From Hoyosella sp. YIM 151337 (GTDB lineage: Bacteria; Actinomycetota; Actinomycetes; Mycobacteriales; Mycobacteriaceae): 64,000 bases of DNA. Shown piece by piece: positions 1-8,299 of the stretch. The stretch lies in contig NZ_JAPEIQ010000026.1 in the NCBI RefSeq assembly GCF_026041215.1, forward strand, positions 1-64,000, given 5' to 3'. Position 1 is the stretch's first letter. The number at the start of each line of letters is the position of its first letter. Below the pieces are notes generated by a model. The model did no database searches and was not told the DNA's origin. It worked only from the letters and a program-made list of their open reading frames with translations. The translations under genes were made by a program, and so were the position numbers.

Positions 1-332
1 CGGCTCAATAGCGCTGCGGCATCGGTGAAGACCGTCTTGACGCTTGTGGCGAACTCGATCTTTTGGTCGAGTACGTCAACCATTTTGCGCTGTCTATCGG
101 TGAAGTGGTGAGCGACGGCGCGTCCAAGGGGAGATTGCCGAAGCCTTGTACTGCGCCTGCTCGAAGAAGGTTCTGCTGAACCTGCCCGAGCTCGTCAAAG
201 CAACGACCACACGATTCGGCAGCTTTGTCCAGCGCGTCACGTGTGAGTGTCAGGTCACCAGACTGAAATTGCCTGTAATACCGCATTCAAAAGCGGAAAC
301 GCCTGCATTCGGGCTTCTTCGCGCATGGTCAT
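1..332 (-). pseudogene. Decayed small gene, ESX-neighbourhood-like, cut by the left window edge
   Basis: A good Shine-Dalgarno (AAGGAG, 340-345) lies 7 nt before an ATG at 332. The peptide begins MTMREEARMQAF but stops after 25 codons. Coding sense then continues in a second frame (SGDLTLTRDALDKAAESC, about 260-205) and, after another shift near 135, in a third frame (VLDQKIEFATSVKTVFTDAA) that runs off the window. The joined product would be a helical protein of about 110 residues with the flavour of ESX-associated small proteins. That family link is inference only. Two frame changes in so short a gene indicate a pseudogene or sequencing errors. Confidence 0.45.
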
Positions 333-343
333 CTGTTTTCTCC

Positions 344-730
344 TTACGTTATCGTCGTCAACTTAGCGGCTGAGGCAAAAAGTTCTAGGTCCGCGGCGTG
401 TGAAATCACGCGCGAACACACCGTTTCGCCTGCAGGAAACCCCCCGTCGCGAAGAATCGACACTTCGATCGAGGCCATGCCGGGATGCCTGCTGAATGCA
501 ATCTTGCATCGGGCTCCCTCCCTGTCGTCGACTGGCTTGTGATCCCGGAGCACTTGCTGACAGTGGCCGAATACGTGCAGATCGCAGAACTGGAACCGGG
601 CTACAGCGAACTTGGTAAGCGCCGGGTCGCGATGTCGCCGAGCCCAGTTCCCGGCACAACAACTCGTCGCTGATGTTGGCGGTCCAGTTGCTATTTGTGA
701 GCGCTGCGGTGGCTCCGTTGCGGCTGTCAC
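344..730 (-). CDS. Possible small or decayed protein upstream of the ESX-like remnant
   Basis: A GTG at 730 is preceded by GAGGAG at a spacing of about 6 nt, and the frame stays open for 128 codons. It ends 11 nt before the start of the next minus-strand remnant, as in an operon. Only the C-terminal half reads like protein (IEVSILRDGGFPAGETVC and on to AADLEL, about residues 85-115). It resembles the C-terminus of actinobacterial lipoproteins of the DUF3558 kind, a weak impression. The N-terminal third is low-complexity, and another frame there reads more sensibly (WTANISDELLCREL), so a frameshifted pseudogene is likely. Function unknown. Confidence 0.3.
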   Translation of the reverse strand: MTAATEPPQRSQIATGPPTSATSCCAGNWARRHRDPALTKFAVARFQFCDLHVFGHCQQVLRDHKPVDDREGARCKIAFSRHPGMASIEVSILRDGGFPAGETVCSRVISHAADLELFASAAKLTTIT

Positions 731-911
731 AGTAACTCCTCACGAAGCGAACGCCCCCTGCGTTTCCATGCTGATGTTCTACGGGGCGGTACTGACAAAC
801 GCCGGCACCGAAGGTTCCGCAATGGTGCGGGGGTCTACCGAGAAATGAATGTGAATTCCGACAGTCGTCAGATTGAGCCGCCACGAGCAGAAGATCACAT
901 AACGTGTCTGC

Positions 912-1412
912 ATGAGCGGATATCTCCTGATCATCGCGGACCGAGAACCGCTGGGCTGGATTCTGTCTGAGCGGCGCACAGCGTTCCCGCACAAACGCGC
1001 TACTGAAGCGCGTTCGCTCAGGCCGGGTGATTCGCTGTTTCTGTACACTACGCGAGGCTGCTATCGGAATCCCGGCAGAGACCGCGGGCGCATCATCGCC
1101 GAAGCGCACGTCGCGACAACCGTCGCCGAGCTTGATGAGCCGGTCCGGTTCGGGGACCACGAGTACCCGGTGGGCTGTGACCTGTCGATCGAGAAGATCA
1201 CACCGTTCGGCTCAGGACCGGAGCTTGCGCACCTCGTCGGTGATCTCCAGACATTCGCACCGATGGGCGGGGCCTGGTCGATTAAGCTGCGGCGGGCGCT
1301 CACGCCGCTTACAGATTCTGACTGCCAGACGATCAGGCAGCACCTTGCTCCCCTGACTGAACCGGTTGATGGGGTTATTCAGCCGTACCTGCGGTGGTGG
1401 AGCAAGAGGTGA
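912..1412 (+). CDS. EVE-domain (PUA-like fold) protein
   Basis: This 166-aa protein has the layout of a stand-alone EVE domain. It opens with a beta strand (SGYLLIIADREPLGWI), has a basic region, then the hallmark GDSLFLYTTRGCYRNPGRDRGRIIAEA segment around residues 38-65, and ends in a region rich in Trp and Arg. EVE domains belong to the PUA-like fold, and several bind modified bases in DNA. They are often found in defence islands or fused to restriction enzymes, which fits its place just beyond the 3' end of the BREX operon. It is transcribed convergently to that operon. No strong Shine-Dalgarno is visible. Reading or sensing of modified DNA is inference from family and context. Confidence 0.75.
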   Translation: MSGYLLIIADREPLGWILSERRTAFPHKRATEARSLRPGDSLFLYTTRGCYRNPGRDRGRIIAEAHVATTVAELDEPVRFGDHEYPVGCDLSIEKITPFGSGPELAHLVGDLQTFAPMGGAWSIKLRRALTPLTDSDCQTIRQHLAPLTEPVDGVIQPYLRWWSKR

Positions 1413-1825
1413 TGAACTTGCGGATCGCAGGCAGTGATGCCTCGCGCGACAGCTTTATGTGCGTTTTGGGCCTTGATGAGGTCAGCGGCTGCGAGTTTCA
1501 GGTTTTGCGCGGCATCGAGGGCATCACCGCGAAGTCCAGTTTGAACGCCTCCCTCCGGCGATTCCTCGCGGCTCTGCGCCCGATGGGGACCGACATTGCC
1601 AGCCGGAGATGTGGCTGTGCTGCGGTTACCCCGTGTGCGACGGTACCGGTGGATCCGCCAACGCGGGTCACCTCGACTACGCATGCCACGACGCCGAATT
1701 GCCGGATGGATGAGGCCAGCCCGGCATTCATAGGAGATCGCAATAAGCTGGCGTGTTTGCGCGAGTTCCTCGATGACGCGCACGAAACGATCCACTTCGA
1801 CGGGTCGTGGCCTGGATTGGCTCAT
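1379..1825 (-). pseudogene. Decayed small gene past the end of the BREX operon
   Basis: An ATG at 1825 has an upstream AGGGTGAG at about 7 nt spacing. The first 30 codons look genuine (SQSRPRPVEVDRFVRVIEEL). The middle then loses protein character in this frame, with a better candidate in another frame (VVACVVEVTRVGGSTG, about 1690-1640). The last 45 codons again look genuine and helical (ALDAAQNLKLAAADLIKAQN). The pattern suggests a frameshifted gene of about 130-150 residues. Its 3' end overlaps the end of the EVE-domain gene by 34 nt. No family is recognised. Confidence 0.3.
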
Positions 1826-1910
1826 CGTAAAGCTCACCCTGGCTCATCACGCCGAGCGCACCGGCGGGGAGCATCATCAACGTCTGCTTCGAGAACGAAC
1901 ATCAGATTTG

Positions 1911-4900
1911 CTAGATCGAATCAGGATCGAACGGCGCGTCTGCGACCGCTCCAGGTGCGAAATCGTCTTGGTCTTCGTCGGCTCGGCGCCGGACACTTAG
2001 AACTGGACCATGCGTATGGATCGCATTGTTGGAGGTCAGGAGCGCTACATACCAAACATCTGAGAAGGACATGTTCCGATGATTGTCGTCGTCTACCGGC
2101 AGGGCATGACGTTCGCTTAGCGTGCCGATCACCAAGTCAGAGTTGAGCTGTCGGAGCCTGTCGGTGAGCCAGTCCGCATCGACCAGAAGCACATCCTGGT
2201 GGTTTTCCCCGTCGGGGACCTCAATAGCTCGTGCAACTACCTTTCCGCCACAGGCCCACTCAGCGCGGCCTCCTACCCAACGCGCAGAACCGAGGAGTTC
2301 CGGGGTGGGAGTGTAGAAGTCGACAGACTCGTCGATGGAACAGTCGAGTGTGCTGCCTTCCCACAAGTACTGCTCCACCGCGGGCCGAGGCCGAAGGCCG
2401 ATGTCACGCAGGTCGCGCGGGATGTCGTAATCGCTCAGTTCCACTTCGGCGGTCGACACGATGGGTGCCGACGCTGCTTCTCCGAGGTATTGGTGGTGCA
2501 TGCGTTTTGCTTCCGGCATTCCCCGACCGGACAAGCCCTCTTTCTGGATGAATTCGTAAACTCGAGTTCCCTGGCCCTGCGGAATCAACCACGAGAACTG
2601 CAGGAAGAAGATATCCCGTTCCCGCTTCGACATCCCGGTGCGCTGTGCGTTGTCGCGGTCCCAAGTTGAGTAGCGTTGGATCGCGACCCACTGTCGGCCG
2701 GCAGGGTCGGTGCAGCAGAACATCGATTCGGCAGTCGGCAGGTCGTCTGTCTTCGCAACCCAATCATCTGGCCTGGCATTGATGTCCATTTCTGGGGCGC
2801 GGAGAGTTGCCCACATGGCGGTTGCGTCACGAGCAACGCGGCAGACGTGGGACTCACCCTCCACGACACTCGGTGGAAGAGTCGGGTCGAAGTCGCGTCC
2901 GTACCAGACCCAAGGCCCTTCGTATCGGTTTTGGGTTTCGCTCCAGGTCTCGTATGAAGGGTGGTAGTTGTCGGCAAGCCGGGCCAGTAGCTCCCTGTGG
3001 GCGATCCACTGGTACTTCTTGCCAAAACGCTCAGCCTTGTGTCCCTCTCGCCCACGCCTAAGGTTGTGATTACGTTCAAATACCTCGAAGCGCTCTGTAG
3101 TCCAGCCGAGGGAGATTGCACGGTTCGCGATCCACCGCCCTGCCCAGTTGACATCAACTACATCGAGCGGGTTCTTACGGTCTTTTGCGGTTGGGGCCGG
3201 GCCAGATAGCGGGTGCCAACTGAAGAACTCCACGTCGCTCTTCACCACGTACTTATTGAAGTCTCCGTACCAATCGAGGCACGAGTGCAGGATCGACGAC
3301 GCGCGCCAGTCTTTGTAGTTGCCAGCGGAATCCTTGATTGGACCGTATGAGGCTTCGAGGTCTTCACGCGTCGGAGGCTCATCAGGCGGTGTTGCTCCGT
3401 ACGGCGGTTCGAAATTCGAAAAGGACTCGTCGGCCTGCAAGCCTCGATCTGCGTACCACGCGGCAATACCTCGGACAGCGTCACGCGCTAGGACGTCGAC
3501 TGGAAGGCCGGATTTGGCCCACGAGGTGACTTCTTCGAGCACCGAACGAGCGGCGTCCAGGTCGCCGTCTCCGCCAACGAGAACAGCGCCGTAGGAGCAG
3601 GTCAGAACTCGCTCTTGAACGTAGGGGTCGTTGACGTGCCGCGCCTTCGCGATGAGGGATGCAGCGAGTCTCAGCCGACGAGCCAAAAGGGTGACCAAAG
3701 TCTTCGATGCGCGATCGCGCAGAAACCTGTTGGGAGACGTGAGCAGCCACATTAGTGCTATCGCTGCAAGGCGGGCTTCCTCCTCGTTTGCTGCGCCTGA
3801 GAGGCGCTCAGCCCAACGAGTCAGTCGATGAAACGCCTCGGAGCTCTGATCGAACTGGAAGGTCGCGATTGACCATTTAGCGTCTCTGTCAGCCATGCTC
3901 AGATCGACAAGTTGTGCGTGGAGCCAGTCAGCGTTTCCGGGATGGCCATCACGCGGAGCTAGCGCGAGAATGGTCTCAGCGTCGTGCGGTTCTTCGAGGA
4001 AACGCTGACGAAGCAGTTCCAATGCGCGCGTGCCGAAGGCTGCGGCGTGGCGGTCGGTCAAGCTCTCACGTAGGGCTTCTTGCAGTCGAAGATCGTCTGT
4101 CTTCGCCGACAGAATGTCGACGAGTTCGATGCCCTCCTTCTCGGGGAGCGTCACCGCCAGCGATCGCCAAGACCACGGAGCGTCAGCGATGCGCGTCGCC
4201 AGCACTCGCCGTCTCGATGCTGACCGCATGAAAGGTAGGAACCGGTGCATCCGAGAACTCGACTCTGCATCGACTGCGACCAAAAGCCGGTTTGCGAGGA
4301 GGTGCTCGGAGTAGGCCTGAAATGGAAACGCGACGGACTCTGTCCCGTCATACGAGGGGCGGAGCTCTATTAGCCCTTCACTCGCCAACTGCTGGAAGAG
4401 TGTGTTCGGCCAAGCCCGACCCGGGAGGAACCCCTCCACCTCCTGCTCGATCTGATGACGCGGAATGGGCCGACCACCGTTTTGCAGAAGGCGATCAGAA
4501 ATGTGCGTCAGTGCATCCGCGACGACCCTGCTGGTCGGTGGCAATGCAAGCTTTCTCGTTACCTTCTTGCCGACTACCTCGGCGTAGCGATCGAAGAGGT
4601 TAGAGCGTGTGGGAGCGTCAACAACTCCTTTAGGATCTGCTGCCATCACCTGGCAGTACATGCGCAGGAAGAGCGGGCTACTGAAGCCAGGCTCGTAAAG
4701 GCCATGGGACGGAACTGGAATGCCGAACAGATTGCAGTATGCCGCGAGTCCCTCCGCCTCCATTCCCGTGAGTCCTGGGTGCTGGACCTTGAGGAGGGAG
4801 TCTGGTGGACCGATCACTTCGCGGTAGTCCGTTCTAAAGGACACGATCAAAGCAAGGTGGTGATACTTGCTGAATTGCGCAACCATGGCGGGGAGTTCGT

Positions 4901-6164
4901 CCCGCCATCTCTTAGGCGATTGTGACTCGTTGATCGCGTCGATCACCACGAGAGCGCGACAACTTCGAGCTTCAGCCAAAGAGTCGAGCGCTTGGAGGAA
5001 CGTGTCGCTGTCGGCGGCGATGCCGCCGAGTGTGTCTGAAGCTGCTGGCCACCAGTTTTTGTCGCTGAGTCGTTGGCCGAGTATCGCGAGGGCAGGCACA
5101 CCACGTTTCAGACACCCTTCAACGGCACGCATTAAGGCGTGTGTTTTGCCTTGTCCTGCTGGGCCGATCAGCGCAAACGCTCGATTTGTAAGGGCCGCAG
5201 CGGCGACGCCTGTAGCGAGAGAATGAAGGGCATGGAGAGCCGAGATCGCGGCATCAAGATTTCGGTGCTCATACCATGGCAAGTTTCCCAGCTCGCGGTA
5301 CGCGAGATCGAGAAGTTTGCTCGTAAGCGCTTCGATTCTCGCCAGATCTGGAGCGTCATGTGGAATGACATCGTCACCGCTGTCGGTCGCACCAAAGTAT
5401 GCTGCGCGGACGTCGTCGAGTTTGGTAATCAACTGCTTCGCAGATGCAGTCGAGGTGCCCCACATACCAGTGTCCTGCCGTAAGGCAGCAAGAGTGTGTT
5501 TGATGTCTGCGTGGAGACCGGCAAGGAACACCGGACCGCTCACTGCTGCATCTATAACGTCGTTTATGGAGGACGGGGAGTCGGCTTCGGGAGTGTAACG
5601 CTCGCCGGCCACCTGCTTCGACTCCGTGAACCTGTCTTCGAACCACTTGTCAGTAAGCTCTAGACCACCGAACCAGTACTCGCGGCGGCCGGCGTGCTCG
5701 TTCAATGTCAGCTTGGCTGTGATGTCTCCGGCTCGAATAGTAGCGAACTCGATCTGTGCTGCGCCCGGGATGTCGCTGCGCCACCGTTTTACGGCCGTGT
5801 CCCAGCGATCTTGGTCTGTTGTGTTGCTCGCTGTTCCCGAGTCCGTGAAGTCGTAGGGAACCACGAAGGTCAACTTCGTAAGGTTCGGGCGTTTAGCGCA
5901 AACCGCTTCGACGGAGTCACGCATGCCGCTCAATGCGTCCGCGAGGGTGGCGTGGAACTTCGCCTGAAAGCCCTCCTGGTGCCCGTCGTCGTAGATCTCG
6001 TACCACTCGACACCGGCGTCCGGAGCGCGGGTCTTGCGTGTCTCGACGTGGCTATCGCCCACGGGCGGGCGCAGCTGGTAGACGAGTTCTTCCCATGCAC
6101 GCGCTTGGCTTCCCTCATGCGCTCGAATATCGCGCAGACGGATCTCGCTGGGTCGGGCGATCAT
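1911..6164 (-). CDS. Giant STAND NTPase with N-terminal PD-(D/E)XK-like nuclease domain (Avs-like)
   Basis: The protein has 1417 residues. Residues 15-105 have the pattern of a Mrr/Cap4-like nuclease: a conserved acidic spot (APDAGVEW, about 47-54) followed by FQAKF (66-70), with Gln and Lys as in the D...QxK active site. A P-loop (GPAGQGKT, 334-341) and a Walker B ending in ALVVIDAINES (about 404-414) match the STAND class, as in Avs proteins. The remaining 900 residues are helical at first and Trp/aromatic-rich later, and would be the sensor. It overlaps brxL by ATGA, so it is the last gene of the BREX operon. The expected role is sensing a phage protein, assembling, and cleaving DNA. The family is seen in the sequence; the trigger is unknown. 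Confidence 0.75.
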   Translation of the reverse strand: MIARPSEIRLRDIRAHEGSQARAWEELVYQLRPPVGDSHVETRKTRAPDAGVEWYEIYDDGHQEGFQAKFHATLADALSGMRDSVEAVCAKRPNLTKLTFVVPYDFTDSGTASNTTDQDRWDTAVKRWRSDIPGAAQIEFATIRAGDITAKLTLNEHAGRREYWFGGLELTDKWFEDRFTESKQVAGERYTPEADSPSSINDVIDAAVSGPVFLAGLHADIKHTLAALRQDTGMWGTSTASAKQLITKLDDVRAAYFGATDSGDDVIPHDAPDLARIEALTSKLLDLAYRELGNLPWYEHRNLDAAISALHALHSLATGVAAAALTNRAFALIGPAGQGKTHALMRAVEGCLKRGVPALAILGQRLSDKNWWPAASDTLGGIAADSDTFLQALDSLAEARSCRALVVIDAINESQSPKRWRDELPAMVAQFSKYHHLALIVSFRTDYREVIGPPDSLLKVQHPGLTGMEAEGLAAYCNLFGIPVPSHGLYEPGFSSPLFLRMYCQVMAADPKGVVDAPTRSNLFDRYAEVVGKKVTRKLALPPTSRVVADALTHISDRLLQNGGRPIPRHQIEQEVEGFLPGRAWPNTLFQQLASEGLIELRPSYDGTESVAFPFQAYSEHLLANRLLVAVDAESSSRMHRFLPFMRSASRRRVLATRIADAPWSWRSLAVTLPEKEGIELVDILSAKTDDLRLQEALRESLTDRHAAAFGTRALELLRQRFLEEPHDAETILALAPRDGHPGNADWLHAQLVDLSMADRDAKWSIATFQFDQSSEAFHRLTRWAERLSGAANEEEARLAAIALMWLLTSPNRFLRDRASKTLVTLLARRLRLAASLIAKARHVNDPYVQERVLTCSYGAVLVGGDGDLDAARSVLEEVTSWAKSGLPVDVLARDAVRGIAAWYADRGLQADESFSNFEPPYGATPPDEPPTREDLEASYGPIKDSAGNYKDWRASSILHSCLDWYGDFNKYVVKSDVEFFSWHPLSGPAPTAKDRKNPLDVVDVNWAGRWIANRAISLGWTTERFEVFERNHNLRRGREGHKAERFGKKYQWIAHRELLARLADNYHPSYETWSETQNRYEGPWVWYGRDFDPTLPPSVVEGESHVCRVARDATAMWATLRAPEMDINARPDDWVAKTDDLPTAESMFCCTDPAGRQWVAIQRYSTWDRDNAQRTGMSKRERDIFFLQFSWLIPQGQGTRVYEFIQKEGLSGRGMPEAKRMHHQYLGEAASAPIVSTAEVELSDYDIPRDLRDIGLRPRPAVEQYLWEGSTLDCSIDESVDFYTPTPELLGSARWVGGRAEWACGGKVVARAIEVPDGENHQDVLLVDADWLTDRLRQLNSDLVIGTLSERHALPVDDDNHRNMSFSDVWYVALLTSNNAIHTHGPVLSVRRRADEDQDDFAPGAVADAPFDPDSI

Positions 6165-8299
6165 GCGACGCCGTTTGGGGCGGCGGCATCCCCATGTCGT
6201 TCACCTTCTCGGATATACGTCACGCCAAAGGCCTTGACCTGACGGTACTGCTGAAGCTTAACCGCAAGGTCAAAGGCGTCGTTCGCGACGAACTGGAAGA
6301 TGTCGAGCCCCCGCCCGAGATTGATTCGCCATCCGGAGTTGGCGACGATTGAGCGGTCGTGGATGGTGCCGTCGAACTTGACGTCCAGTTTGATGCCCGC
6401 GACTGCAGCCGCTTGCTTTACGCGGAGCAGAAATTCCAGCTGCTTCTGCAGCTTCTCCGGACCGTCCCTATTCTCGCTGGTGACTAATACTATCTTCACT
6501 TCGTCGGCTGGATCCTTAACGGCCGCAAGCGCTTCGATAAGTTCCATCAGGTTCCGGGCTTGGTGAAACTGCCGAATGTAGGGGTCGACGATGGTGATCT
6601 CCGTTGCACCGCGAAGGTACGGGAGCAAGAGTTTCTCGTACGAAACTCCGCGCTGGTTCTCTTGGAACTCGCGGTGGCCCTCGAACAATGGTTCCGGCTT
6701 TGAAGTCTTCTCATACCGCACAGACTTGGTGTCTGCTCGCTCCGTGGACTCCGTCGGCTGACCGTGCGGCTCCCCTTCGTCCGTCCGGCGCTTGTGGTAG
6801 TAGTCCGGGTACTCGTCCTCTTCGAGCGTAGTAACCCCGTGCCAGTCGCCTGCTTTATCGAGATACCCGAACTTCACATCCGCCATCGTCGTGTCGATGC
6901 GAAGAATTTGGTCTTTGACACGTTTGCGTCCTTCGATGGCGAATCGGAGGATCTCTTCGATCTCTTCCTTCGACGCTTCCCCATTCGGATAGAGGATCTT
7001 CATTAGTCCGGAGAAGGTCTTGTGGATTCCGTCGCGGTCGCGGGTGGAGATATCAGAACCAAGTGTGAAGTGCTGCTGGTAGCGATCGGAGTAGTCCGTG
7101 TTGCGCATGGACTTGAGCACTTCGGCGATGTAGTCGACGACGAAGCCGTAGCCGTCGGAGAACATCTCGCCTCGGATAATGTCGACTTCCCAGCCCGGAA
7201 TGTAGAAGTGCAGACGGTCGAGATAGGCCGGGTCATGGTAACTTTCGGGCAACTCGTCGAACAGGTCCGAGTGTTTAAGCATGTAGGGCACGTTGTGTGA
7301 GGTGTTGCCAACGAACACCATCGATGCCTCAGCGCCCAATGTCTCTACGCCGCGGGAGAACGACTTGTTCGCCATGTAGTTCTTCATGATGTCGACAAGC
7401 GCCTTGTCGGTGCGCTTCTTCTTGCCAGCGAACTCGTCGAACGCAACGACATCCCAGTAACCAACGAGGCCGATTCGACCGTTGGAGTTGTTGACGAAAA
7501 GCTTGGGAACGGTGACCTCACCACCGGAGATGAGCATGCCGTGCGGCGAGAACTCCGAGTAGATGTGTGACTTGCCCGTTCCTTTGGGGCCGAGCTCGAC
7601 GAGGTTGTAGTTGCGTTCAACGAACGGGATGAGGCGCACGAGCTGAATGAGCTTTGCTCGTCGGCCGAACACCTCGGGGTTGAAGCCAATTGACTGGATT
7701 AACAGATCGATCCACTCGTCAGTGGTGAACTTCTGTCGTGCTTCGACGTATACATCGAAGTCGAAGTTGGACAGCTGGATCGGCTTGATCGATCCAAGGA
7801 TCCACGGCACGACGCGTGCGTTGTCACTGTGGAAGTATTCGATGTCGCAGATGCACCACACGCCGCCGACCAACAGCTTGGGGTGCGCGGTGATAGTGGT
7901 CGACTCGACGAGTACCTGCTTGATGCCGAGGTTTGTAAACGTGGCCTCGTAAACGTCGTCCTTGTCGTTGAGCGTGACGATTACCTTGTCGATGATCTTG
8001 TATCGACCGCGCTCACGAATGGTCGACTTCACTAGCTCCGACTGGTTCCGGTGGACGTAATGGTCAGCGAGAATCTTGCGGACCGCGTCAATGCCAGCCT
8101 GAATGGTGGCTTCGTCGTCGGAGGCTGCGTACTGGCCGAGAAGGTATTCCAGTACGTACGAGGGCACAATCGCATTGCCCTTAACTGCCTTGACGAGGTC
8201 CTTGCGAACGACGAGGCCAGCGAAGTGCTCGTTGATCTTGCGATCGAGGGCACCTGCCGTGAGTGAGTTCGAGGAAGTCAAGTCCTTGATGTCTGTCAT
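6161..8299 (-). CDS. brxL: BREX protein BrxL (Lon-like AAA+ ATPase)
   Basis: At 712 residues this is the usual BrxL size. It shows the BrxL-type P-loop (ELGPKGTGKSHIYSEFSPHG, about 233-252) and a Walker B (VVAFDEFAGKKK, about 284-295). Conserved surroundings include GMLISGGEVTVPKLFVNN and GLVGYWDVVAFDEF. The C-terminal third (about 545-700) carries the Lon-like segment. BrxL is a DNA-binding AAA+ ring needed for phage exclusion in type 1 BREX, and its presence with BrxA/B/C, PglX and PglZ sets the type here. The start overlaps the HerA gene by 4 nt and the end overlaps the STAND gene by 4 nt. In standard loci brxL follows pglZ; here two foreign genes lie between them. Confidence 0.93.
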   Translation of the reverse strand: MTDIKDLTSSNSLTAGALDRKINEHFAGLVVRKDLVKAVKGNAIVPSYVLEYLLGQYAASDDEATIQAGIDAVRKILADHYVHRNQSELVKSTIRERGRYKIIDKVIVTLNDKDDVYEATFTNLGIKQVLVESTTITAHPKLLVGGVWCICDIEYFHSDNARVVPWILGSIKPIQLSNFDFDVYVEARQKFTTDEWIDLLIQSIGFNPEVFGRRAKLIQLVRLIPFVERNYNLVELGPKGTGKSHIYSEFSPHGMLISGGEVTVPKLFVNNSNGRIGLVGYWDVVAFDEFAGKKKRTDKALVDIMKNYMANKSFSRGVETLGAEASMVFVGNTSHNVPYMLKHSDLFDELPESYHDPAYLDRLHFYIPGWEVDIIRGEMFSDGYGFVVDYIAEVLKSMRNTDYSDRYQQHFTLGSDISTRDRDGIHKTFSGLMKILYPNGEASKEEIEEILRFAIEGRKRVKDQILRIDTTMADVKFGYLDKAGDWHGVTTLEEDEYPDYYHKRRTDEGEPHGQPTESTERADTKSVRYEKTSKPEPLFEGHREFQENQRGVSYEKLLLPYLRGATEITIVDPYIRQFHQARNLMELIEALAAVKDPADEVKIVLVTSENRDGPEKLQKQLEFLLRVKQAAAVAGIKLDVKFDGTIHDRSIVANSGWRINLGRGLDIFQFVANDAFDLAVKLQQYRQVKAFGVTYIREGERHGDAAAPNGVA

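Noticed and set aside
363-1160. Minus-strand 265-codon frame opposite the EVE gene
   Set aside because: Half of it is antisense to the EVE domain and the rest lacks protein character.
1394-2146. Plus-strand 250-codon frame
   Set aside because: Antisense to the end of the STAND gene and a decayed minus-strand gene; Arg/Ser-rich with no ribosome site.
4455-4925. Plus-strand 156-codon frame inside the STAND gene
   Set aside because: Antisense shadow of a well-supported coding region.
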